From the NCBI GenBank assembly GCA_020726505.1, contig JAHLEZ010000007.1:62001-126000 (forward strand): a DNA stretch of 64,000 bases, read 5' to 3'. The DNA comes from Leptodontidium sp. MPI-SDFR-AT-0119 (taxonomy: Eukaryota > Ascomycota > Leotiomycetes > Helotiales > Leptodontidiaceae). The notes beneath the pieces were generated by a model, which did not search any database, was not told the origin of the DNA, and saw only the letters and a list, made by a program, of their open reading frames with translations. Both the position numbers and the translations under genes were made by a program. Positions 33,847-45,485 of the stretch are shown in pieces. How positions within the stretch are numbered: the stretch's first letter is position 1; each line of letters starts with the position of its first letter.

Positions 33847-36800
33847 ATGTCAAGCCTTGATTCCGAGTATAACAAGTTACTCGAGCTTGCTGCACAGCGC
33901 TCAAAGCTCGGATCAGAAGGTCGCCCTGCACCACGTCTAGAGTCTATAAGGAAGTCGGCAAGGACCCATGATCTATCGGAACGCCTTAAAGGCCAACCTA
34001 CCCATAGCACGGGGAGGTTAGAAGAAAGGTTGGTATTTCAGAGTTTGTGATCAACAGGGCTGCAATTAACATTCGTGCGTCCTGTGCAGAGACCGAAGTA
34101 ACGCTGCCTTCGAGTCGGCTTTCCAGTGCCATCTTGAAAAGCTCTCACAAAAAGACCAAAATGCCTTTCGCAATGCATTTCATAGCATAACTCCTACAAG
34201 TATCCTCGAGAAAGTGAAAAACTTCGATGAAGACCACAACAAAAAGTCTTTCCTCCGTAAACGTACTGAGCCTGTGGATAGACTCCTCAAAATCCTTGAT
34301 CAGTTCATGCGAGGAGTTGCGATTGGTATACAGAGCCAGCCGGAAATCTCATCAATTGTGGTGGGAGCCGTTCGAATCGTCATTGACCTTGCTGTCAAAT
34401 TTGTAACATTCTGGAACAAACTCTCGGATATGCTCTGCAAATTTGACAAATGGCTTAATATCTTGCAAGAGCTTTCTGCAGCCTGCAACGATAAGCACAA
34501 CGGAGTTCTTCAAGAAGTAAGCACAATTTAGATCATTGTTATAGCTGTTCTGATGCGTTATTAGGCACTTGCCAATGTCTACGGTGATCTGCTTGATTTT
34601 TGCACCAATGCACGCTCAGTTTTTGTAGGTGCTGATGGCCATCCGCGGAGTAAGTCCAACTTTAACTATCGAATTCTGAATACCTGGGGTTAAAGAGAGA
34701 GGGACTCCGATCAAAGAGTCACCTCTTGATGTCTTGGGAAATTCTCTCTTGCCTGCAAGGTGCAATTATTCGTCAGAGGATATCACAGGGAAACGAGAAG
34801 CATGCTTTATTATTACTAACAAAGTTCTACAGCGTGGACTTCCGTAAGGGTTTTTATCCAGGTTCAATGGAAACCATTCGAAGACCATTTCGGCGGAATT
34901 GAAGCACGAGTGAAGAGGAATCTTCAAAATGTTCATCTTGCGGCCCAAGCGGACGCGCTGGGAAATCAAAAGAAGACCCTCCAAAAACTTGAGGATCTGC
35001 TTAAAACTGTGACGGACCGGAACGCCATCGAAGAACGCAGACAATTTCTTGAGTGGGTCTCGGATATCAACCCCGAAGAATCCCACGACCGAATCATCGA
35101 GAAAACGCATCCCGGAACAACCAAATGGCTTACCCAGAGGGAGAAATTTCAGGACTGGTTCACGAGTTTAGATTCATCCACTTTGTGGTGCCATGGAAAG
35201 CCGGGAATGGGGAAATCTGTCCTGGCAGCAAACGTGATTGACTACATCTCAACACACTATGCTCTGAGTGACGACGTAGGCATCGCCTTTGCCTATTGCA
35301 ATTTTGCAGATCCAAAAACCCAAGAGCCAAAACAGCTAATCTCAACATTCATCAAGCAGCTGTGCTGGAAGAGGAACCAGCTGTCAGAGTCTCTTCTTGG
35401 GTTTTACCAGGGGTACCATGGCGAAGCGCGCATCCCAAATTTAGACACGTGCAAAGAGCAGTTTTGGAAACTGGGAGAGTTGTTTAAGGAGGTTTATATA
35501 ATAATTGACGGTCTCGATGAGTGTCAGGAAGATGCCAGGGGGCAGACATTGAAGTTTCTTTTGGACCCATCGCAAGGGACAGAAAAGGATGACAGAGGAG
35601 TAAAGAACGGAAACATGAAAAGCCGCTTAGAAGGCGAGGATTCGAAAGTCACCCCTAGGGTTGTATTGAAAGCAATTGTCATCAGCCGCAACGAAGCCGA
35701 CATTGCCAAAAAGTTCCAGGATCACGCCGCGTCAACCTTACGAATTGATAACAAAGATGTTACCCCGGATATCGCAGCATTCGTTCAGGGCGAGACTGAA
35801 TATCTAATTCGAGAGAATTACAGATATATAACCAGACCCTGAAAAGCAAAGTCGTAGGAAAGCTGATTGCGGAGGCTGATGGAATGTGAGTCTGCAACGG
35901 GCTTGAATGTGAGGAGTGCTAAATTCAGCATGCAGGTTCCTCTGGCCCAAGCTTCAATTGGAAACCATATGCAGGGAAAAGACCGAACGAGACGTCGAAG
36001 AAGCGCTCGGAAACCTTCCCCAGGATCTGAAGGATACATATTCTAGAATGCTTCATCGGATAAACAGCCAAACGACAAAATTGAAAGCGCTCGCTCACAG
36101 ATGCTTCAGGTTCGTATTATACGCGGCGCGCCCATTGAAGATTGAGGAGTTAAGAGACGGGCTCGCTATGGTCGCACCTATGGCCAACCGGAATGACCTG
36201 AACTTGTACAAAGAGGCAGATATTCTTGACGCATGCGGAAATTTCTTCGTAGTGGAGCAATTAAGTTCCGTCGTCCGGCCAATTCACGTCTCCATCTGGA
36301 GTTTTCTCGAGGGCCATTTCCGGGACATGGGTGGCCGGTACGTTCTCGACAGAACAGTGTCTCAAAAGGAACTCGCTATTGCCTGTGTTCTCTATCTTCA
36401 GCTGAATTTTCCGAAAAATGGACCTTGCCAGGACCCACAGGAACTTCACAAGACCATCCAGAGCCACCCTTTCTCTTTCTACGCCTCCCAGAATTTCGAC
36501 TATCATATCGCGCAAATACCTGAGATCGATATTTACCTTGTACGCTTCTTCAACAAATTGCTCGCGGGGCCTGAACGTCTGGGAGACGATGGCCCAGACT
36601 TCGATCAGGCGGGTCGTGCGAATCGTTCTGTTGCCGCCATTTTGCAAATCCGACTCCTCCGCAATCCGTTCAACCCGCTTGAGATTAGAGATGGGTTTGA
36701 TAAAAATGTCTATCCGGTCAACCCTGCTACAATGCTATACGCTACCCGGCTTCGAGATGTGCGTTGGCTTACACGTGAGGCGAGGTGGCCTGTTCCCCAG

Positions 36801-38048
36801 GCGGTACCTACAATTCACAGCGCATCTGCGGCTGGCCGAACGGATGTCTTAATCGAACTCATGAATAAAGGGGTAAATGTAAATGAAAAGGATAAATACG
36901 GCGTGCAGCCCCTGTACTATGCTTGTCTACACGGCCGTGATGCTTTGGCATCAGTCTTGGTAGCCAACAAAGCAAATGTCAACCACGTCAATGGCAAAGG
37001 GCACGCGTTGTATGTTGCTTCTTCGAAAGGGTTTGCCTCGATCGTTAAGATGCTACTGCATAACAAGGCGGACCCCAATTTACCAGGAGGGCCATTGGGT
37101 AGCGCAGTCGTTGCAGCTTGCAATAGTGGTAAAGTCGAAACTATCCGGCTTTTACTGTCCCACAATGCGGCAATTGAAAACATCCCAAAGGCACGCTTCT
37201 CTGCACTCCATGAAGCGGTCCTAAGTGGCCAAGTAAGCATCGTTGATCTTCTTCTCAACAATGGAGCCGATGTGAATGAGGCTTTCAAAGAGATGACTGC
37301 CCTTCTGGTCGCTATTGAAACCCAAAAAGAAGATATAACTAGGCTCCTTATTGATAGGGGGGCGGATGTTAATGCTTCTCACCCTACGAAGGGGACTGCC
37401 CTGCACATTGCAATCGAGAAATCCCGTCAGGTTCGCGGCGAAGCAGAGTTGGCTCAACTACTGCTTCGGAATGGCGCTAACATCCATAGAACCACGAAAT
37501 GGAGGCCGGTATTGCATGCGGCAGTGGAGGTAGGGAGTGAGAAATTGGTCCAGCTGCTTCTTCGATATGACGCAGATATCAACGAAGCTGCCGGAGATGG
37601 TGCCACAGTATTGTCTATCGCCGGAAAGGAGGGCTTGAAAGAAATCGGTCAATTACTAATTGAAAACGGAGCCAATTTGAAAGCACAAGGGACTACAGCG
37701 CTGGAATGGGCTGCCTGGCGTGCTCATGCGGAAATGGTAAGATGGCTACTGGACAACGGTGTCGATGTCAATGAGGGGCGCGCACTTCAACTTGCGGCCA
37801 CTTTCGTGGTAGGTGAGGATATTGGTGATACGCAAAGCAGATCAAAGACGAGGGTTGAAAAGACCATAGAGCTCCTGCTGGACCGTGGTTCAAATCATGG
37901 AGCCGAAGCCTTGAGATTTGCCAGCACCATGGGGAACAAGCGCATCGTAGAGCTTCTCAAAGCAAGGGGGTTTGAAGAGGACTTCGAGGCGGAAGAGTTT
38001 GATCCCGAAGATGGTTGTGCCGGTGAAGGAGAGAACTCTGGTTTTTGA
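33847..38048 (+). pseudogene. NACHT-ankyrin NLR (STAND) gene with one frameshift
   Basis: Exons 33847-34028, 34090-34516, 34565-34649, 34833-35885 and 35936-38048 have GT-AG introns of 61, 48, 183 and 50 bp. The helical N-terminal domain (about 60-215) resembles Goodbye/DUF7708-type fungal NLR effector domains. The NACHT core carries a P-loop (GKPGMGKS, residues 353-360) and Walker B (VYIIIDGLDEC, 452-462). It is followed by the ADGMFLWPKL block, a winged-helix region (RPLKIEELRDGLAMV) and about 10 ankyrin repeats to the end. Exons sum to 3n+2. Within about 35822-35835 the frame moves from RENYRY to NQTLKSKVVGK, as an extra TA in TATATA would cause, leaving a TGA at 35840. Alternatively a 43-bp intron with a weak donor (35779-35821) restores the frame at the cost of 14 NACHT residues. 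Family role: cytosolic nonself recognition and regulated cell death. Confidence 0.75.
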
Positions 38049-38409
38049 TAAACTATTGGTTTCACGGAGGTTACTGGGTACACGCGTATTGGGGTTACCA
38101 AGATCTATTGTTGAATGTGTGAGTCCTCAGAAGTTGAGATTCGATGGCTAGCTATTTGTAGTACTTCCTTAGCGTCGCTCGCAACAACCGTAACAACCTT
38201 TCTCCGCTTCGTATTCACCATGCTATTCATACATATGCTATTCTTACACTAGCAACTCTTTCTTTTAAGAAGACAGTCACCCGTCATCGGTCGATGTCGT
38301 AGCGAAAGCTGCCGACCGTTAACAGTCGAGGCGAAATGAGTCAATAAGTTATCTTTCCGATTAGGCTATTCTCCTCCTATTCTTCTATTACCTTTCTTTG
38401 CACCTATAC
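38049..38409. other. 3' flank of the NLR, no gene
   Basis: Nothing recognisable. It is probably the outer part of the copia relic that follows. Confidence 0.4.
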
Positions 38410-38866
38410 CTCTTCTCGTATCTTCAGGCGAGCATTGTCTAAGAACTCCTCAAGGGCCTTATTAAGAGTAGGGTTCGTTACAGCATCAGCAGGGTTGTCC
38501 TTGCTATCAATCTACCACTTGTCGACTGCGAGTTGAAAGTATTCTAGTCTCGATTTGCCTGGGTTCTCCGAGATTATACGCAGAAGGGTAATCCCGCGCC
38601 ATTCTGATAAGTGTTTCTGGTGATTTCCTTTTATCTCAAAGTGCGGCTCATCCCTCCAGCATAGTCGAGAGCGCGCTATAGTATTGACTATCTAGCAGTC
38701 CAATTTTAAAGCAGCAGTCGTAAAACACTTGCAGCTTGGTGTCCAGAATATCATATTCCTTTCCACCGTACTTCTTGTCGTCGTTGTTGTAAATCATCAT
38801 CAGGTCCGTCAGTAGCGTGGCATGAGTATTTCCGCTGTCGTGTTTGACGTAAGTGGCTTTTGTCAC
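38410..38866 (-). mobile_element. Collapsed Ty1/copia relic: gag start joined to pol end
   Basis: On the minus strand 38866-38648 reads KLQVFYDCCFKIGLLDSQYY then SALSTMLEG, the N-terminal gag signature of fungal copia elements. Only about 90 bp later the minus strand at 38560-38410 reads DKW, a stop, then IDSKDNPADAVTNPTLNKAL and EEFLDNARLKIREE, the extreme C-terminus of copia pol (IDxxDNPADAxTK...). Several kilobases of protease, integrase and reverse transcriptase are missing between them, so the element has suffered a large internal deletion. Confidence 0.7.
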
Positions 38867-39674
38867 ATTGCAGGGTAACTTAATCTACACCTCTTTATTG
38901 TATTGCAAAGAATTAAGCACGCCTTTCTGCGTGACTTACGCTTTCAGAAATTCCTTTATCTAACGTTACACAGGATTAAGCACGTCTCCACACGTGGCTA
39001 CTGCGTAATTCACCCACGACGGTAGAAGATAACTTCACTGGTACGGAGGCGTAAAATGCGTTCCGAAGTCCGAGTGTGTACGGATTCATGGAGTCACAGG
39101 ACAGAATCTTCCTTGGCCTCAAGCATTTACGACCCGTATATCTCCCATTCAAGCCTGACGAGATGAGTTCGAAATTCCCCACAAGAAGTGATCTCCTAAT
39201 CCACACAGAGAATTTTCTACCCCGGAGAATCGGTTATTCAACCGCCTTGGCCCAGGCGCAGTCGTCCCGGAAGGGGCTCGCTTAAGAGCGGCGCAGTTAT
39301 TGGCAGCATGTTTACAATAACCTCGTGCCATATAAGATGTTCATGTTCTTTTTCTTGATATTTCCTTTGAATCTTCAAAGCATGTGCCATCCTCGAAGGT
39401 ACTGTGGCCGTGTCTGTTCGCTTGGGAGCCTGTATTAGTGGAGCCTAGAACGGGTTATTACGGTCAGCCAAGCAGGCTTTTGCTCAAGTGGCATGTTTGT
39501 AGGGCTGCGCCCACTTCCACGAGCGCTTCTACATTTGAGTTGGGATACAACACCATATATAAGGTCGAAGGTACCCAAGTTTTCGACTTTCAACAAAGAC
39601 CAGGTTATCTCAACCCTACAGTCCAAAGCATCCCCCGCTTTTCTCGTGTCACACTCAGCCTTTCCACCCCTGCC
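38867..39674. other. Intergenic, nothing recognised
   Basis: Two related short motifs, ATTAAGCACG followed by (T)CACGTGG/TGCGTGAC-like text, occur at about 38910 and 38972. Short frames on both strands lack support. Confidence 0.4.
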
Positions 39675-40629
39675 ATGAAGTCCTCACTTATATACGCGTC
39701 CCTAGCAGTGCAATTTGGATTTTCAACAGCATACCATGGGCAAAAAATGAAACCTCGCCAGGAGGATGACTTTGAGTTTGAGGCGGCATCTGAGTACATT
39801 TGGCGAATGTGCTATCCTGCCATTTCACGAGCTTGGACAACGTCGGGGGCCAGATTTCCCCTTACTTGGCTAATTCATCTGCCCCCTGCGATCAACGGGA
39901 TTACATTATAGGATCTTGTATAGCGAATTCAACGACTCCAGCCATAGACTTAGCTGCGGAGCAACAATGTCTTGTATGTAGTTTCCCAGATGATCTTGGA
40001 GACTCATATCCAAAAGTCAATATTTGCAGCTATATCTGCTACCCAAGCGAACTTGATGATAAGACTCTAACAAACTGTAGTGTGGAAGCAATCTAGTCGA
40101 CACATGGAATGGCTGCGACGCCTGCTACTACGCTCACGGAGTAAGGTACACAGACGGAGAAGAGGAATCAGAATACATCTCGTCCGCGCTCAGCGCCGAG
40201 TGTGCCCCTTCGCCATATCCCTCGGTCCCTTTCTTCAATCTACTCAATATTACCATTGCTACGACGGCCTCGCCACCGCTCGTCCTGGTAGATGACAAGT
40301 TTCCGAATCAAACAGCGGCTAGCAATTACTGGACTACGAACGCTCATCTGACCGCTACCATAGGGATAGTCACTGGCAGTGCGACTGCAAGAGCCAGTGA
40401 GAGGACAAATAGCTGGGAGTTCTACACGCCTTCAGAAAGCTTGGTTAGCACATCGGGTACTGCTGTGATTACGAGCAGTCCAACCACGACTCCAATCCCG
40501 ACTTCAAGCGGAAGTGGAAGTGCGGCTGGAGCGAGCGCAAGCTTGAGCACTGGCGGTGCTGGTGATTATGGTGTTGCAGGTGGGGTGGTATTTATTGTTG
40601 TGAATGTGGTTGCGGTCATGCTTTTGTGA
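39675..40629 (+). pseudogene. Secreted, probably GPI-anchored cysteine-rich protein with two frameshifts
   Basis: The ATG at 39675 gives a signal peptide (MKSSLIYASLAVQFGFSTA). The frame shifts near 39797-39805 into VLSCHFTSLDNVGGQISPYL, NSSAPCDQRDYIIGSC and NICSYICYPSELDD, and again near 40095 into TWNGCDACYYAHGVRY, ECAPSPYPSVPFF. It ends in a Ser/Thr/Gly-rich stalk and a hydrophobic tail (YGVAGGVVFIVVNVVAVMLL), which is a GPI-anchor signal. Cysteines are evenly spread across all three frames, so the pieces belong to one protein of about 300 residues. Neither junction has an acceptable intron (a 38-bp GT-AG at the first is possible but would delete conserved-looking residues). Function unknown; likely a cell-wall protein. 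Confidence 0.6.
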
Positions 40630-41292
40630 GGAGATATTTTGTACTTGTACAAATCCCTTTATATCAGAGTTGGATGTCTTTGAGGTTCAGAGGATCTTGG
40701 TTCGTGGAGGCATGTTGACTGAGATGTGAAGGTGGAGCTACTGGCCCGAAAGGGAATCGCGAGGTTGGATTGCGATAGCCGGTTTTTGTCAGCCAATTGG
40801 TCACGCAATAATGAAGAACTCGTGTACATGAATTCAAAACAATCACCACATACTCTTCTCTTTTAACTCTTCTCTGTTTACTTTTTTCTGGTTTCGTTTC
40901 TTCGGAAAGACTTGTTCTTCTCGCCGCCGTCCATCTCGCTTAGTCGTCACTTCAATATAGCGTCGAGAGTTCATTCCTCTCTTCAAATCTTATAATCTCA
41001 TCCCACACTCTCACTCCCTCACAACATGTCCACCTCCCCATCCCCGCCATTAAAATGTCGCGTACAAATGGTTGCGAAGTTTTTTTTCTTAGGTTTTCAT
41101 ATTTTTTCCACCTTAGAGCATTTTAATGTAGCTGCTTGGTTCAATCGCTTGAAGGAAACTCCTTATGGGCTAACCTTAAAGCGCTTGGTTCTTCTGCGAG
41201 AGCAAGACAGCAATAATTCTCGTTAGCAAATGGTCGCAGGGAAGACAAAATCTTCATTGATTGACGTTGAGCTCGCAGAGGGCAGCTATTTA
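40630..41292. other. Intergenic, nothing recognised
   Basis: No supported gene. There is a pyrimidine-rich stretch around 40850-41040 just before an ATG at 41026, whose frame is short and unconvincing. Confidence 0.45.
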
Positions 41293-41960
41293 AGCAGATA
41301 ATCACCATTGGCAGCTCGACAATCACCGCCGGTCAACGAGCCACGTGCAGACAGTGACCGAGCCTGATGGTTCTACCACTGTTTTGACTCTACCTCCAGG
41401 ATCAACTATCACAGGCATTCAGACCACCAGAAAAGATGGTTCAACAATCAGAGTCGGCCCCGAAGAGTCAACAACTGCCCCAATCCAACCATGGACCCCA
41501 AAAACCCACCAAAAGGTCAATGTTTCGCGACGTATACGTCCTCGCGGCGCTTTTGGTTTCCCCAATGTTTGCGGAAATGCGAAGTCAGCCATCTCAATAC
41601 GCGATGCGACATCGATTCTCACCCAACTATCTTTTCTGTATAGGTGAATGTGGAAGTGGCGGGCAGTGGGGAGTCTTCCCATTGTGTTTCCTTTCTTCCC
41701 CATAATTCCACGCAAGTCAAGGAAGATAAGAAAAAGTCATATAAAGTCGCTGGATCCAATAAAAAGATAAAATCTGTCCTCTGAACTCTAGTCGAGTGGC
41801 CTGGGTTGAAGATTGGTTGGGGGCTCATATATAAGATCAAATCCCGAGCTTCTATGCTCTGCCAGAGCTTATATGATTATCAGAATTCCTGTAACAGTTG
41901 ATCCTGGAGGCAGAGTCAAGATTGTGGTTGAACCGTCGGGCTCGGCTACAGTTTGCACAG
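41293..41960 (+). pseudogene. Fragments of a Thr/Gly-rich extracellular repeat protein
   Basis: Around 41293-41560 the plus strand reads QIITIGSSTITAGQRAT, then in a shifted frame TVTEPDGSTTVLTLPPGSTI. Around 41880-41960 it reads IPVTVDPGGRVKIVVEPSGS. These short beta repeats with STI/PPG/DPGG turns are typical of fungal cell-wall or chitinase-associated stalk repeats. They are separated by stops and frame changes, with no start or end. Identification is tentative. Confidence 0.3.
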
Positions 41961-42895
41961 GTCAAGATATACCAAGGCAATGCATGCTGATGAGGCTTAC
42001 GCTCACACTGGTCTCCCCTCACGTGATATTAGTCAAGATGGGCGCTATGTCTTCCAGCTATAGAGCTCTCTTTGCATATCAATTCAAGACCATTTGACAT
42101 CAAGACATCTCGTGGAGACACCCAGATTCTCGTATCCAATCAGGTGGCTCGGGGCTTCAGCTATAATAGTATGAAACTTTCGGCTCCTCATGAGCATCCC
42201 TAACTTGATGGCAACTGTGCCTCATTGCGGTAGGGCTAATTATAAGTGACTCCTCTTATGAGTATTTTCCGTGAGTTGAATGAGCATGCGAATAAATGGC
42301 ACACATCTGTTCGGAATCCCCCTTTAGAAACTCGCAACACGGTAAACTTAGGAATCTAAGAGGCTGGGGTGAGACCTGATCCTTCACCGACACAGGGATC
42401 TCGAAAGTAGAACTTCGTAGATAGCTGCGATCGATTTTTTTTTATGCAGGCGAGGATCGGCTTATTGTCCGGCCGTATTACCTTAAGAATAAAGAGAAGA
42501 ACACTTTTCTTAGCTGAGAGACGTTCCGGAAAAGCACGTCGTCAGATTGGCCACGGCTCCCACGTTGAATATTTCTCCTTAGCGGTCGGGCCGGGTCTGA
42601 GAGCCTTGAAGGAAGCCCAGCCGGATTTCCTACAGGTGACAAACGCTGTAGACTGAAATCTATCTTAATAGGATTGCCTTGTATCATTAAGTGGTGTAGT
42701 GGTCCTAGGTCGGGGCGAAATCGGCTTCGCTGCAATTACTCTATCACCCTTGTCTTAGCCAGAAGATAAATCAGATCAATGAGCTGTCAATCATCTTTCT
42801 GGCCATCCAGGCAGGTCTTTGCCCGCTTCCGTCGACTTGTTGTTTCCATACCCTAGGTGATGCCAAAGTCCCTTCTCCTTCTCGTTACACTGACT
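41961..42895. other. Intergenic, nothing recognised
   Basis: No coding support on either strand. It marks the change from the relic-rich left part to the intact genes on the right. Confidence 0.5.
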
Positions 42896-44719
42896 CTAGT
42901 CACTCGTACCTTCACCTAAGTCCCTCGCGACCTCCGTAACCAACGTCATACACTTCTCTGTACCATTCTCCCCTTCTTTCTCATTCCCCAAGCACCCCTC
43001 CAATACGTACTCCACAACCGGACTCCCCAGCTCATATACAATGCACACCTTCCCATCCAACTCATACCTACACAGTCCCGCATCCAACTCCCGCCTCTCT
43101 ATATCTCTCCCCTCCAACTCCTCCGGAATTCCCGCCCTTAACTCTCCCAATCTCCTCAACTGCAACTGATGCAGCAACAAGCACTCCGGATCATGATCTA
43201 GCTCTGTGATGTTAGCAGGCTGGCCTGGAAGCTCTGCTTTCCCAGTGAACCCGCGTTCGCTAGGCTCGTATTCTCCCATGATGCTGTCTGGTTTGTCTAC
43301 CTCCGAACGTAAGGGACGCTTCTTGCGACGAAGGCACCAGACAGCAACACCAACGACGATCACGAAGATGACTGCTGCGCTGGTACCGACTCCGGCTTTG
43401 ATGGCCGTTGCGTTCTTTCTGTCGTTGTTTGGAGTGGACGGGTTCGGTGCACCACTAGAAAGGGTAGGCACCGACTCAACCACAGTAATTGGCTGCCAGG
43501 TCGAACCCTCAATCTTCGCCTGGACCAACTTTTTCCCGGAATTATAGTATACGTACGCCGAGAAATCAGAGGTATTGGTCGAAGTGGCAGCTGCGATTGG
43601 ACCATTGGGCTCATCAGCAAGTGGCCAAACGGTTGGGAGCTCTTGCGGTTGGAGAGACCAAGATGTGCCACCGTCGGCAGAGCTCATGAATTGCAGTTGA
43701 CGGTTTGTGTCGATGTAGAAGATGCAGTCCCAGCCGTTGTATAAAATGGTTGCAAGAGTGGCTTTGGAGGGGGAGAAGTTAGGAAAGGAAGTTATGCGCG
43801 GGTCTAGAAATGTTAGTATTTTGGACTTGTAGATCTAATCTAATACGGGCTTGGGTTTCTCTCTAGAAGGGAAAGCCCAAGATTTTACATGAGAACCGAG
43901 GAGAACTTACTGGCAAACCACGTTTTCTGGTCGAGGATCGACATCGTCTTGTTGTCAGTCTTCGAAGTGATGGGTTGGACACCATCAGCCATAACCTGGT
44001 ACACAATCTCCCTCTGAGATGTTACATTGGTCGGTTTTCTAATGCTAGTAGAAAGCCCATATCCATCAGGGACAGTGAAGTTGCCGGTCAGATTCCCCTC
44101 CCCCCAGTGAGTGACAATGCCTTTGGTACTATTTGCATAAGCCAGTTGCCGGATAGATCCAAGGGCATCTTGATAGGTCACCCGGTAGCCGACATTCTGG
44201 GAGAATAAGGCTGCAGCGAGCTTTGTTTTTGAATTTACTGGCACGGTGACGTTCACGGATATGGTGCGCTCACCGTAGTTTACGCAGATGCCGGAGGTGA
44301 AGGAGCACTTGATGAACAGAAATATAATGCTGTCATTTTGAGCTTGGTAGAACACTTCGCCCTAGATTGTATCAACCAGTGAAGCCAAAACAAAAAAGGA
44401 AGGAAATAGGTGCGAAGAAGCCATTTTTCGTGCAACAACTCACATAAACGCTTTGCGCCACATAGTATCCAGAACAGGCAATAGCTGTTCCATTCTTCGG
44501 CTTAGTCTTGACAGTAAGGGGTTGTATGTCACTAAATCCATTATTTGTATAAACACTGTAGAGAAAATTCCCAGTTGACGGGTCATGAGCGACAACCCCA
44601 GGGCCTTTGCCGTAATAAAAACTGCCGAGCGCTTGAGCATCTACCGATTTGCTCAGCCACCCTGAGAGCAAGGATGCAATGAACACGGTAAGAATATTCA
44701 AGTGCATTATGAATGACAT
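42896..44719 (-). CDS. Membrane-anchored fucose-lectin-like propeller protein
   Basis: Exons 44719-44444, 44361-43911 and 43803-42896 flank introns of 82 and 107 bp and give 544 residues. A signal peptide (LTVFIASLLSGWLSKSVDA) leads into repeated W/Y-rich blades (GSFYYGKGPGVVAHD, GIVTHWGEGNLTGNF, YNGWDCIFYIDTNRQLQFM, TSWSLQPQELPTVWPL, SAYVYYNSGKKLVQAKI), the pattern of fungal fucose-specific lectin-like six-bladed propellers. A Ser/Pro linker, one membrane helix (VGTSAAVIFVIVVGVAVWCL), a basic stop-transfer RRKKR and a charged cytosolic tail of about 150 residues follow. The expected topology is an extracellular sugar-binding head with an intracellular tail. Such proteins are common in filamentous ascomycetes and have no settled role; wall-glycan sensing is an inference. 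Confidence 0.7.
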
Positions 44720-45485
44720 GGGAAAGTGGAGATGAATGAAATAAGCATTACAAGATGAAGAAAGGTGTTAGATCGCCAGGCTTATATCTATATTCAAACG
44801 TGGCACGTACTCGGACCAAGACTTACGCCGTACATATGCAGTACCTCAAAAAAGATTCAATATCTGGCACGAGGATAATGCCTTACCTTGAAGGACCCAT
44901 ATCGAGACCGCCAAGAATCGAGAGGTGGCTTTAGATAGATAATTCGATGTTGAGGCTTGTTTCCTTGGGGTCGAATCTTACGTTGGCTGATATGCTCGAC
45001 CGTTGCGAACTAATTTAGGAACCTCATTTTCAGCTTAGGTGAACTCAAAACTTTGGGGTTGGGTTGGTGAGTAATCGGAGTGCATGCAGCTGGAAGACGT
45101 CGCTTGTGGTCACTTCCGCTTGCAGCTGTGGTGCCTGCCAGAAAGCCGCTGTCTGACTAATTATTCAAGAAGCGGCCCCTATTTCAGCTGAGGAGTGCAG
45201 ATTAGACGCTTGTATGCAGCCCTGGGCGAGCCGACGATTATACCGGTTTGTACATAGAGCTTAAACCACAACCCATGACAAATTTGTACACATTGCTTGG
45301 GCAAACTAGCAACTATGAAGAACAAACCAGCCATGGGAAATCCCCGTGGCTGCACGGTGGTTATGACTTTGGTGAGGTACTGCAACAAGAGTCTTATCTC
45401 CTCATCCGTTCCAGACTTGATGACACTGGTAACAGCAGTTCCAAGCCAGTAGATGATCACGACAAAGGTACAATGCGCGGGCGAC
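44720..45485. other. Intergenic; possible membrane-like frame on the minus strand
   Basis: The minus frame 45532-45179 has hydrophobic segments (FVVIIYWLGTAVTSVI, GFPMAGLFFIVASL) but lacks a supported ATG start and may continue the uncertain gene at 45486-46360. Confidence 0.35.

Noticed and set aside
42670..42760. Possible tRNA-like text (GTGGTGTAGTGGTCCTAGG)
   Set aside because: The D-loop-like beginning is not followed by a foldable anticodon arm or a TTCRANY T-loop at the right distance.
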